The notes under the pieces are model-generated. The model did not search any database and was not told the origin of the DNA. It saw only the letters and a program-made list of their open reading frames with translations. This document shows positions 42,870 to 49,713 of a stretch of DNA of 52,496 nucleotides, one piece after another. Source of the DNA: Deltaproteobacteria bacterium (lineage in GTDB: Bacteria; Desulfobacterota; Binatia; UBA12015); assembly GCA_016874795.1 (NCBI GenBank), contig VGTG01000017.1, positions 1-52,496 on the forward strand, read 5' to 3'. How positions within the stretch are numbered: the stretch's first letter is position 1; each line of letters begins with the position of its first letter. Made by a program: the position numbers and the translations under genes.

Positions 42870-43733
42870 TCAGCGTCCCGGGCGCACAAGCTGGCTCGCG
42901 AGGACCGTGTCGAACGCGCGGTCCGGCAGCCAGCGCCGCGTCGCCATCAGCATGCGCGCGGCGAGCGTCACGGGGTAGCGCGAGCGCGGCCGGCGCGCCG
43001 TGACCGCCTTCTCGATCGCCTTCGCGACGTCCTCCGGCGTTCCGGCGAGGGCGCCCATCGGTCCATCGTAGGCGTCGCGGATCGACTGCTTCAGCCCCTC
43101 GCGGAACGGCCCGTATGGCGAATCGGCGCCCGCGCTCGCACCGAGCGAGTCGATCTTCGCGATCGCGGTGTTCGCGAACTCTGTCCGGATCGGCCCCGGC
43201 TCGACGACGACCACGTCGATCCCGAAGCCGCTCGTCTCGAAGCGAAGCGCGTCGCTCAGCGCCTCCACGGCGTACTTCGTCGCGTGGTAGAACGCGCCGC
43301 CCGGGAGCGTCAGACGGCCGCCCATCGAGCTGAGATTGACGATCCGGCCGAAGCGCTGGCGTCGCATCCCCGGGAGGCAGAGCTGCGTCAGGCGCACGAG
43401 GCCGAAGACGTTCGTCTCGAACTGCCGGCGGATCTCCTCCATCGGCACTTCCTCGAACGGGCCCTCGGAGCCGTAGCCGGCGTTGTTGATCAGGACGCCG
43501 ACGGCACCTTCGGCCGCCTCGATCGTGCGCACCGCCTCGCGCATCGAGGTCTCGTCGCAGACGTCGAGCGGGATCGTCTTGCAGCCCTGGCCCGCGAGGT
43601 CGGCGATCGACTCGGCGCGGCGGGCGCTCGCGTAGACGGGCAGGCCCGCGGCAGCGAGCCGGACCGCCGTCGAGCGGCCGATCCCCGTCGAGCATCCGGT
43701 GATCAGCGTCGCTTTCGAGATGGAGTTGCTCAT
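42870..43733 (-). CDS. Short-chain dehydrogenase/oxidoreductase, 287 aa
   Basis: Classical SDR of the group containing 17-beta-hydroxysteroid and retinol dehydrogenase-like enzymes. TGCSTGIGRSTAVRLAA is the NADP(H)-type Rossmann motif, NNAGYG follows, the catalytic Ser is in VNLSSMGGRLTLPGG and Y-x3-K is YHATKYAVEALSD; VEPGPIRTEF closes the cofactor loop. The extended C-terminus (RRPRSRYPVTLAARMLMATR) is common in this group. ATG 43733 has CAGGAGGGAGCG upstream. The substrate is unknown; a ketone, sterol or acyl intermediate is typical. Confidence 0.88.
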   Translation of the reverse strand: MSNSISKATLITGCSTGIGRSTAVRLAAAGLPVYASARRAESIADLAGQGCKTIPLDVCDETSMREAVRTIEAAEGAVGVLINNAGYGSEGPFEEVPMEEIRRQFETNVFGLVRLTQLCLPGMRRQRFGRIVNLSSMGGRLTLPGGAFYHATKYAVEALSDALRFETSGFGIDVVVVEPGPIRTEFANTAIAKIDSLGASAGADSPYGPFREGLKQSIRDAYDGPMGALAGTPEDVAKAIEKAVTARRPRSRYPVTLAARMLMATRRWLPDRAFDTVLASQLVRPGR

Positions 43734-43888
43734 CGCTCCCTCCTGTCAGAAAAGCTCCGGCAAGGCCATGGACGTCGGTCGTCACCCGATCCCGGCCGCG
43801 GCGGCGTACACCGCTTCGAGGCTCGCCCGTCTCTCGCCCGAGGCGTGAGCTCGCCGAGTACTTCGCGGGCGAGCGCGGCTACTTCTCC

Positions 43889-44317
43889 GTGCCGGTCGAT
43901 CTCTCGTCGATGCGCTCGTTCCAGCGGAGTGTTCTCGAGACGGCTTGCCGGATCCCGCTCGGCGAGGTGCGCTCGTACGGCTGGGTCGCCGCGGGTGCCG
44001 GGCATCCGGGCGCGGTGCGCGCGGTCGGAACGGCTCTCGGGACGAATCCCGTGCCGCTGATCGTTCCGTGTCACCGCGTGATCCGCTCGGACGGGAGCAT
44101 CGGCGGCTACGGCGGCGGTCTGCCGCTGAAGCGACGTCTCCTCCGGCTCGAGAGCGAGATTCCGGCGCTGATCGGCATCGTCTCGACGAAGACGGTGTGC
44201 CGCGCGGGCTGTGCGAGCTTGCGCGGGAGGAGCGAGGCCGAGCGCGTCACGTTCTCCTCCGTCGAGGAGGCGCGCGTTGCCGGCTATCGTCGCTGCGCGA
44301 CGTGTCGACCGGATTGA
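43889..44317 (+). CDS. O6-methylguanine-DNA methyltransferase with C-terminal Ada-type zinc domain; probable frameshift at 5' end
   Basis: From GTG 43889 the protein has the complete MGMT DNA-binding/transfer domain (SFQRSVLETACRIPLGEVRS; VPLIVPCHRVI with acceptor C61; RRLLRLES). It is followed by about 43 residues like the Ada metal-binding domain: CRAGC, then SVEEARVAGYRRCATCRPD, i.e. C-x3-C and C-x2-C. In Ada the zinc domain is N-terminal; here it is C-terminal. Upstream of 43889 the same frame continues homology (RRELAEYFAGERGYF) to about 43841 but has no start codon; a different frame from ATG 43768 runs 26 codons and stops at 43846-43848 exactly where the homologous frame takes over, so one base is probably missing or extra near 43840. 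It ends with TGA. Confidence 0.75.
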   Translation: MPVDLSSMRSFQRSVLETACRIPLGEVRSYGWVAAGAGHPGAVRAVGTALGTNPVPLIVPCHRVIRSDGSIGGYGGGLPLKRRLLRLESEIPALIGIVSTKTVCRAGCASLRGRSEAERVTFSSVEEARVAGYRRCATCRPD

Positions 44318-44408
44318 AACCCTTTGCGACTCGGAACGAGCTGGGATATGGCGGCCGCGGAGCAAAGGAAACGGTCCCGAGCGGGACGTACGGGGAGGAG
44401 GTCGCGTG

Positions 44409-44855
44409 ATGCGTCGTTGGATGGTGGCTGTGCTCGCGGTCGCGAGCGTCTGCTTGGCGGTCGGTGGAGTCGGCGCTGCGGAAGGCGACAGCGAGAAGCC
44501 CGTCGGAAAGATCAAGCTCACCGCGGAGTCCGTCGCGGTCGGCGTCGGCTACTCCTGGGGAAGCGGCGTCCTCACCTTCGGGGGCAAGGAGTACAAGTTC
44601 AAGGTGACCGGCCTCTCCGCCGGTGCGACCGTGGGCGCGTCGCGCATGGAGGCGGTCGGCGACGTGTACTACTTGAAGAAGCTCTCCGACTTCAATGGCA
44701 ACTACACGTCGTTCTCCGCGGGCGCGACCATCGGTGGCGGCGGCGGCATCATCAAGATGCGCAACCAGAACGGCGTGCACCTGAGCCTGCAGGGAACGAC
44801 GCAGGGCTTGAAGCTGACGGTCGCGGCCGACGGTCTGAAGATCCAGATCGAGTAG
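44409..44855 (+). CDS. Exported beta-rich protein, 148 aa, function unknown
   Basis: A signal peptide (RRWMVAVLAVASVCLAVGGV, cleavage near GAA-EGD) is followed by a compact glycine-rich beta domain: GVGYSWGSGVLTFGG, EYKFKVTGLSAGATVG, FSAGATIGGGGGIIKM and a closing KLTVAADGLKIQIE. The strand pattern suggests a small beta barrel or lipocalin-like fold; I remember unnamed bacterial proteins with a near-identical plan but no function. ATG 44409 follows GGAGGAGGTCGCGTG, a strong ribosome site. It is convergent with the acid phosphatase gene and ends in TAG. Confidence 0.72.
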   Translation: MRRWMVAVLAVASVCLAVGGVGAAEGDSEKPVGKIKLTAESVAVGVGYSWGSGVLTFGGKEYKFKVTGLSAGATVGASRMEAVGDVYYLKKLSDFNGNYTSFSAGATIGGGGGIIKMRNQNGVHLSLQGTTQGLKLTVAADGLKIQIE

Positions 44856-44877
44856 GACGCAGCAGCGGCGACGCTTC

Positions 44878-45666
44878 CTACGGGATGTAGTACATCGGGT
44901 TCGGCAGCTTGAAGGTGGCCTCCGAGAGGCCACCTTCGAGATCGCTCCACTGGTCTCCGACGTTGACCACGATGCGATAGCCGCGCTTTTCGATCTCGCG
45001 GCGCGCGGCCGACTTGTAGGGCACGACCGAGGGCTTCGCGTAGCCGTTCGGCTTCAGGACGAGCCCGCGCCACTGGTCGTAGCCCGCCGAGCGGAGCTGG
45101 CGCTCGGTCGCGTCGCGAAGCCGCTCGCGCCGGCCCGTGACGAAGAAGACCGCGACGCCGCGCTCGACGGCGTGCCGATAGAGGGCGAGCACCCCGACGT
45201 TGGGCGGCGCGATCGCCTCGCGCACCCACTGGTCCCAGTACTCCGGAACGAATCCGAACTCCTGCTGGAGCTGGATCGCGAACGTCGAGAGGGCCGTGTC
45301 GTCGATGTCGAGAACGAGCGCGGGACCGCCCTTCGTCGGCGAGATCGGCTCCGGCACGGCCGTGTCCAGCGCCTTCTGCGCACGCTTCGACACCTGGTCG
45401 AGCTGCTTCTTCCAGAGCCCGCTCTCGTTGTACTGGACGATCCGTTGCTTGACGACGGCGAGGTTCGGGAGCTCCTTGCCGTCCTTCAGGACGACGCCGG
45501 AGCTCTGGAGGCCGGGGCTGCCGGCGGCGGAGGCGACCTGCGTCGGCTGCTCCGAGCCGAGCGGCGCGTGCACCGGAGTGCAGGCGGCAAGCGCGAGGCA
45601 GGCGAGGAGCAGCGCCGCCAAGGTGCTGTTCCATCGACGCGCGTTCTGGCGAGCGCTCATCGACAT
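44878..45666 (-). CDS. HAD-family acid phosphatase lipoprotein (subclass IIIB), 262 aa
   Basis: The N-terminus has a lipobox (LLACLALAAC), so it is a lipoprotein. HAD motifs: I LVLDIDDTALS with the nucleophile first Asp, II FFVTGRRERLR, III/IV Lys in VPYKSAARREIE and VNVGDQWSDLEGG. These match class B/C acid phosphatases such as e(P4), which dephosphorylate nucleotides and other small phosphate esters in the periplasm. ATG 45666 is chosen, with AAGGCGAG upstream; ATG 45660 is nearly equivalent. An 11-bp perfect hairpin (44911-44937) lies inside the last 20 codons and could act in 3'-end formation. Confidence 0.87.
   Translation of the reverse strand: MSMSARQNARRWNSTLAALLLACLALAACTPVHAPLGSEQPTQVASAAGSPGLQSSGVVLKDGKELPNLAVVKQRIVQYNESGLWKKQLDQVSKRAQKALDTAVPEPISPTKGGPALVLDIDDTALSTFAIQLQQEFGFVPEYWDQWVREAIAPPNVGVLALYRHAVERGVAVFFVTGRRERLRDATERQLRSAGYDQWRGLVLKPNGYAKPSVVPYKSAARREIEKRGYRIVVNVGDQWSDLEGGLSEATFKLPNPMYYIP
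44911..44937. repeat. Perfect 11-bp inverted repeat inside the 3' end of the acid phosphatase gene
   Basis: GAAGGTGGCCT (44911-44921) and AGGCCACCTTC (44927-44937) are exact reverse complements around a 5-nt loop. The hairpin is within the coding region, 33 bp before the minus-strand stop, and encodes part of the conserved DLEGGLSEATF segment. No T-run follows on either strand. It may slow or protect the transcript's 3' end, or be fortuitous. Confidence 0.5.
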
Positions 45667-45749
45667 GAGATCGTCTCGCCTTTTTCAGCATGCGCGCGGG
45701 TGTCACAGCAAGTAAACGCGAGGTCCCGGCTTTCAGTGCTCCGTCCCCT

Positions 45750-45771
45750 CCTTCCGGCGCGGGCCGGAAGG
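45750..45771. terminator. Terminator-like hairpin after the single-domain response regulator
   Basis: CCTTCCGGC (45750-45758) and GCCGGAAGG (45763-45771) form a perfect 9-bp stem with a 4-nt loop, two bases past the minus-strand stop at 45774. No T-tract follows, so this is a stem-only terminator candidate or an mRNA-stabilising structure. Confidence 0.5.
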
Positions 45772-45773
45772 CT

Positions 45774-46148
45774 CTACGCCGGGCCGACGGCGCGGGTGAC
45801 GCTGTCGAGGAGCTGCTTCGCCGTGAACGGCTTCGGGATCGTGTGCGCCGCGCCGAAGCTCCGCGCGGTGCGAAGGAGATCCGACTTGTCGAGCGCGGCG
45901 CTTCCCCCCGAGACGGCGATGATCTGCAGACCGGGCCATCCCCTTCGCAGCTCGAGGATCGTCTCGAACCCCTCCTTCTCGGGCATGATGAGATCGGTGA
46001 TCACGAGATCGCAGTTCGAAGCACGATGCATCTCGAGGCCGAGCTTGCCGTTCGGCGCCTGGACCACTTCGTGGCCGGCGCGCTCGAGGACCATGCGCAC
46101 CATCTCGCGGACGGTGCGGGAGTCGTCGATGACGAGGATGCGAGCCAC
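45774..46148 (-). CDS. Single-domain response regulator (CheY-like), 124 aa
   Basis: A stand-alone receiver domain. The acidic pair is in LVIDDSRTVREMV, the phospho-acceptor Asp in LVITDLIMPEKEGFE (about residue 52), Ser in IIAVSGGS, and the Lys in HTIPKPFTAKQL. There is no output domain, so it would signal through protein contacts, for example in a phosphorelay or with flagellar or diguanylate cyclase proteins. GTG 46148 is the start; the nearest AGGAG is 12-13 bases upstream, a loose fit. No kinase is adjacent. Confidence 0.88.
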   Translation of the reverse strand: MARILVIDDSRTVREMVRMVLERAGHEVVQAPNGKLGLEMHRASNCDLVITDLIMPEKEGFETILELRRGWPGLQIIAVSGGSAALDKSDLLRTARSFGAAHTIPKPFTAKQLLDSVTRAVGPA

Positions 46149-46310
46149 GCGTTCGGGAGTCTCCTGGCGGTCCCATCGGCGTTCCCGGAGCGGATCTGGA
46201 GTCCGAAGAGGCGCGCTTCCGAGCGTCCGCCCGATCGGATGAGATGCCTTCTGCGGCCCGTTTGACCGGATACGCCCGCGTTTCGTAAGCGAACCGGCAG
46301 GAGGACGACG

Positions 46311-46613
46311 ATGCTGATCGTGGCTGGCACCATCACTTTCGACCCTACGAAGAGCGCCGAGCTTCAGGCGGCGTTCGACACGATGCGCGTGGCGACGCTC
46401 GAGGAGCCCGGCTGCCTCGCCTACCAGGCCTGGGCGGACCGGAAGGACCCCGGAACGGTCTTTCTCTTCGAGAAGTGGAAGAGCCAGGAAGCGCTCACGA
46501 CGCACTTCCAGACGCCGCACATGGCGGCGTTCGGCGCGGCTCTCGGGTCGTGCGGGATCACCGGGATGGACGTGAAGAAGTACGAGATCTCGGCCGAAGG
46601 CTCGGTTCCCTGA
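46311..46613 (+). CDS. ABM-domain (antibiotic biosynthesis monooxygenase) family protein, 100 aa
   Basis: A small ferredoxin-like fold protein (PF03992). Typical features are VAGTITFDP at the start, MRVATLEEPGCLAYQAW, TVFLFEKWKSQEALTTHFQT and PHMAAF. Members include quinone-forming monooxygenases and heme-degrading enzymes, but many have no known activity. ATG 46311 has CAGGAGGACGACG directly upstream. The LLM oxidoreductase gene follows 29 bp later on the same strand, so the two are probably co-transcribed and may act on related substrates. Confidence 0.85.
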   Translation: MLIVAGTITFDPTKSAELQAAFDTMRVATLEEPGCLAYQAWADRKDPGTVFLFEKWKSQEALTTHFQTPHMAAFGAALGSCGITGMDVKKYEISAEGSVP

Positions 46614-46642
46614 GGCGGCGGGAAGCGAACGAAGGGAACGAC

Positions 46643-47518
46643 ATGAAGCTCGGTCGGATCGGCATCTGGGCCTTTCTCGACATGCTCCCGGCCGCGGAAG
46701 CGCAGGCGGCGGCACGCGAGGTCGAGGACCTGGGGTTCGAGGCGCTGTGGATTCCCGAGGCGATCGGTCGCGAGATCTTCACGAGCTCGGCGATCCTCCT
46801 CGCGGGAACGAAGAAGCTCGCGATCGCGACCGGCATCGCGAACGTGTGGGCGCGCGATGCGATGGCGATGGCGAACGCGCAGCGGACGCTCTGCGAAGCG
46901 TATCCCGAGCGCTTTCTCCTCGGGATCGGCGTCAGCCACGCGCCGCTGATCGACGCCGTGCGCGGGCATCACTATGCGAAGCCGCTCACGTACATGCGGA
47001 AGTACCTCGACGCGATGGATCAGGCGCCGTTCGCCGGCGCACCGCCGCCGAGCCCGCCGCGGCGCGTGATCGCAGCGCTCCATCCGAAGATGCTCGAGCT
47101 CGCGCGCGAGAAGAGCTGGGGCTCGCATCCGTACTTCGTTCCGCCCGAGCACACGGCGCGCGCGCGGAAGGCGCTCGGAGCAGACCGGCTTCTCGCGCCG
47201 GAGCAGGCGGTCGTCCTCGAGACGGACCCGGCGAAGGCGCGCGCGATCGCGCGCCAGCACATGGCGATCTACCTCGGTCTCCCGAACTACTGCCGGAACC
47301 TCTTGACGCTGGGCTTCACGCAAGAGGACCTCGCGAGCGGCGGGAGCGATCGCCTCGTCGACGCGATCGTCGCCTGGGGCGACGTAGAGACCGTGCGCGC
47401 GAGGGTGAAGGCGCACCACGACGCCGGCGCCGACCACGTCTGCCTGCAGGCCCTCGAGGCGAACATGGCCGAGCTCCCGCGCGGCCAATGGCGCCAGCTC
47501 GCGAAGGCGCTCCTCTAA
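46643..47518 (+). CDS. LLM-class (F420-dependent-type) oxidoreductase, 291 aa
   Basis: Luciferase-like monooxygenase fold, TIM barrel, of the type called TIGR03620-like F420-dependent enzymes. Family features are GRIGIWAFLD at the start, EVEDLGFEALWIPEA, LAIATGIANVWARDAMAMAN, YPERFLLGIGVSH and WGSHPYFVPPEH. Members use reduced F420 or FMN to hydrogenate or oxidise varied substrates; the cofactor cannot be proven from sequence. No F420 synthesis gene is in the window. ATG 46643 has GAAGGGAACG before it. It lies downstream of the ABM gene in a probable two-gene operon. Confidence 0.87.
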   Translation: MKLGRIGIWAFLDMLPAAEAQAAAREVEDLGFEALWIPEAIGREIFTSSAILLAGTKKLAIATGIANVWARDAMAMANAQRTLCEAYPERFLLGIGVSHAPLIDAVRGHHYAKPLTYMRKYLDAMDQAPFAGAPPPSPPRRVIAALHPKMLELAREKSWGSHPYFVPPEHTARARKALGADRLLAPEQAVVLETDPAKARAIARQHMAIYLGLPNYCRNLLTLGFTQEDLASGGSDRLVDAIVAWGDVETVRARVKAHHDAGADHVCLQALEANMAELPRGQWRQLAKALL

Positions 47519-47557
47519 GCTCGGCTGAGCTCGGGCTCCGGAAACCTCTGGCCGCTC

Positions 47558-48397
47558 CTACAGCGGCTTCGCGACCGGGAGCAGGGAGTCGAACTTCGGC
47601 TCGCGCTTCTCGGCCTTCGCCTGGAACGACTCCATCATGTCGGCGGGCTGGAACATGCCCGTCTGCCACGTCGCGATGTAGTTGAGCGAATCCGCGACGC
47701 TGTGGTCGCGGGCGTAGTTGACCATCTCCTTCGTACCCCAGATCGCGAGCGGCGAGCGCGAGGCGATCTCGCGCGCGACCTGCATCACGCCGTCGAGCAG
47801 GGCTGCATGGTCGTCGAAGACCTCGTTGACGAGCCCGACCTCGCGAGCCCGCGCGGCGGGCATCCGGCGGCCCGTGTACGCGAGCTCGCGGACGATTCCC
47901 TCCGGCACGATCTTCGGGAGGCGCTGCAGCGTGCCCACGTCGGCCGTCATGCCGATGTTGATCTCCTGGATGCAGAAGAACGCGTCGCGCGTCGCGTAGC
48001 GCATGTCGCAGGCGGAGATCATGTCGACCGCACCGCCGATGCAGCCGCCGTGGACCGCCGCGATCACCGGCATGCGCGCCTTCTCCAAGGCCGTGAAGCT
48101 CTCCTGCAGCTCGAGCACGTTCAGGCGCATGTTCGCGCGCATGCGGCCCATCTCGCCCTTCGCCTGCGCTCCGGCGCCGCCGGAGGTGAACACCGCGAGG
48201 TCCATGCCGGCGCAGAAATGCTTGCCCGTCGAGGAGATCACCAGCACACGGGCTTCGCCGCCGCGATCGATCTCTCGCACGATCGACGGGAGCTCGGACC
48301 AGAACGCCGGGATCATCGTGTTGAGGCTCTCGGGGCGACAGAGGCGCAGATGCGCGATGCCGTCCTCCACCTCGACTTCGAAGCACTGGTGACTCAT
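47558..48397 (-). CDS. Delta3,5-Delta2,4-dienoyl-CoA isomerase-like crotonase (ECH1 type), 279 aa
   Basis: Crotonase-fold enzyme very close in its active-site region to mammalian ECH1, which moves double bonds during oxidation of unsaturated fatty acids: HFCAGMDLAVF for the oxyanion loop, then GGCIGGAVDMISACDMRYAT and AFFCIQEINIGMTADVGTLQ, giving the catalytic Asp/Glu/Asp set in their usual spacing. The C-terminal helix ADMMESFQAKAEKREPKF is also typical. ATG 48397 (GGAGGATTCC upstream) gives the normal start; the frame is open 25 codons further. Unlike the crotonase at 28508, all catalytic acids are present. Confidence 0.9.
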   Translation of the reverse strand: MSHQCFEVEVEDGIAHLRLCRPESLNTMIPAFWSELPSIVREIDRGGEARVLVISSTGKHFCAGMDLAVFTSGGAGAQAKGEMGRMRANMRLNVLELQESFTALEKARMPVIAAVHGGCIGGAVDMISACDMRYATRDAFFCIQEINIGMTADVGTLQRLPKIVPEGIVRELAYTGRRMPAARAREVGLVNEVFDDHAALLDGVMQVAREIASRSPLAIWGTKEMVNYARDHSVADSLNYIATWQTGMFQPADMMESFQAKAEKREPKFDSLLPVAKPL

Positions 48398-48497
48398 GGA
48401 ATCCTCCGCGCGAGCGAGAAGGGTGCGAAGCTCACGTGCTCCGCTTGAACCTCCGCCGGCCGACGTTGGCAAGTCCGCCTGCTACGCTCCACGCGCG

Positions 48498-49697
48498 ATG
48501 CCGGGGAACGACCGCCGCGCGCTCTGGCTCCTCTCGCTCTGCCTCGTCTGCACGGGGATCGGACAGGCGGTTCTGTTCGCGATCCTGCCGCCCGCGGCGC
48601 GCGAGATCGGGCTCTCGCCGCTGCAGGTCTCGACGATCTTCGTCACGTCCGCTTGCCTCTGGGTCTTCGTCAGCCCGATGTGGGGCCGGCGGAGCGACGT
48701 CGTCGGACGCCGTCCGGTGATCCTGATCGGGCTGCTCGGCTTCGCTCTCTCGATGTTCCTTCTCGCGGGCACGATCGGCGCGAGCCTCGCCGGCTGGCTC
48801 GCGCCCGCGCTCGCGTGGCCGCTGATGATCGCGTCGCGCTCCGTCTTCGCTCTGCTCGGCTCGGGAACCGCGCCCGCCTCGCAAGCGTACGTCGCGGATC
48901 GAACCTCGCGCGAGGACCGGACCGCGGGCGTCGCCCTGATCAACGCGGCGTTCGGCATCGGGCAGATCGCCGGGCCTGCGGTCGGCGGGCTCGCGATCCT
49001 CGGTCTCCTGACGCCGCTCTACTTCGCGGCGGCGCTGTCCGTCGCGAGCGCGATCGCCATCTGGCTCTTTCTCCCCGAAGCGGGACCGGTGCACGCGACG
49101 GAGAGGGGAGCGCCCGCGCGCGTCGCGTTCACCGACTCGCGCATCCTTCCCTTCGTGGCGATCGGCATCGCGCAGCAGGCCGTGGGCGCGACGACGGCGA
49201 TCACGCTCGCGTTCTTCCTGCAGGGCATGCTCGGTCTCACGCCCGATCAGACGGGGCAGCGCGCCGCGATGGGCTTCGCGGTGCTCGCGATCGCAGGGCT
49301 CGCGGGACAGCTCCTCGTCGTGCAGCGGCTGAAGCCTCTGCCGTCGACGCTGATGCATGGCGGGCTCGCCGCCTCTCTCGTCGCGTTCGTCCTGTTCAAC
49401 ATGACGGGAGGCTTCGGGCTGTACGTGACGGCACTCGCGTTCCTCGGGCTCGGTCTCGGGCTGCTCCGGCCCGGCAACGCAGCCGGCGCCTCGCTCTCGG
49501 TCGAGCCGGAGGAGCAGGGCGCCGTCGCCGGGATCACCGGTGCGATCAGCGTCCTCGGGAACGTCTTCGGGCCGCTCCTCGGCACGGCGCTCTACGAGCT
49601 CTCGCCACGCGGGCCGTATCTCCTGAACGGGATCCTGATGGCGCTCGGGCTCGCGTACAGCTTCGCGCATCCGCGGCTTCGCAGCGTGCGGCCGTAG
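48498..49697 (+). CDS. MFS transporter, 399 aa
   Basis: Twelve-helix major facilitator of the drug:H+ antiporter-1 type. The loop 2-3 motif A is visible as SPMWGRRSDVVGRRPVILIG, and the second half repeats the fold. The helix content, lack of large loops and length fit small-molecule efflux, as in the TetA/Bcr group, but the substrate cannot be predicted. ATG 48498 has no strong Shine-Dalgarno. The DNA polymerase gene begins 16 bp after its stop (TAG), so the two may share a transcript even though their functions differ. Confidence 0.88.
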   Translation: MPGNDRRALWLLSLCLVCTGIGQAVLFAILPPAAREIGLSPLQVSTIFVTSACLWVFVSPMWGRRSDVVGRRPVILIGLLGFALSMFLLAGTIGASLAGWLAPALAWPLMIASRSVFALLGSGTAPASQAYVADRTSREDRTAGVALINAAFGIGQIAGPAVGGLAILGLLTPLYFAAALSVASAIAIWLFLPEAGPVHATERGAPARVAFTDSRILPFVAIGIAQQAVGATTAITLAFFLQGMLGLTPDQTGQRAAMGFAVLAIAGLAGQLLVVQRLKPLPSTLMHGGLAASLVAFVLFNMTGGFGLYVTALAFLGLGLGLLRPGNAAGASLSVEPEEQGAVAGITGAISVLGNVFGPLLGTALYELSPRGPYLLNGILMALGLAYSFAHPRLRSVRP

Positions 49698-49713
49698 AGG
49701 CGCCTGGAGCACG

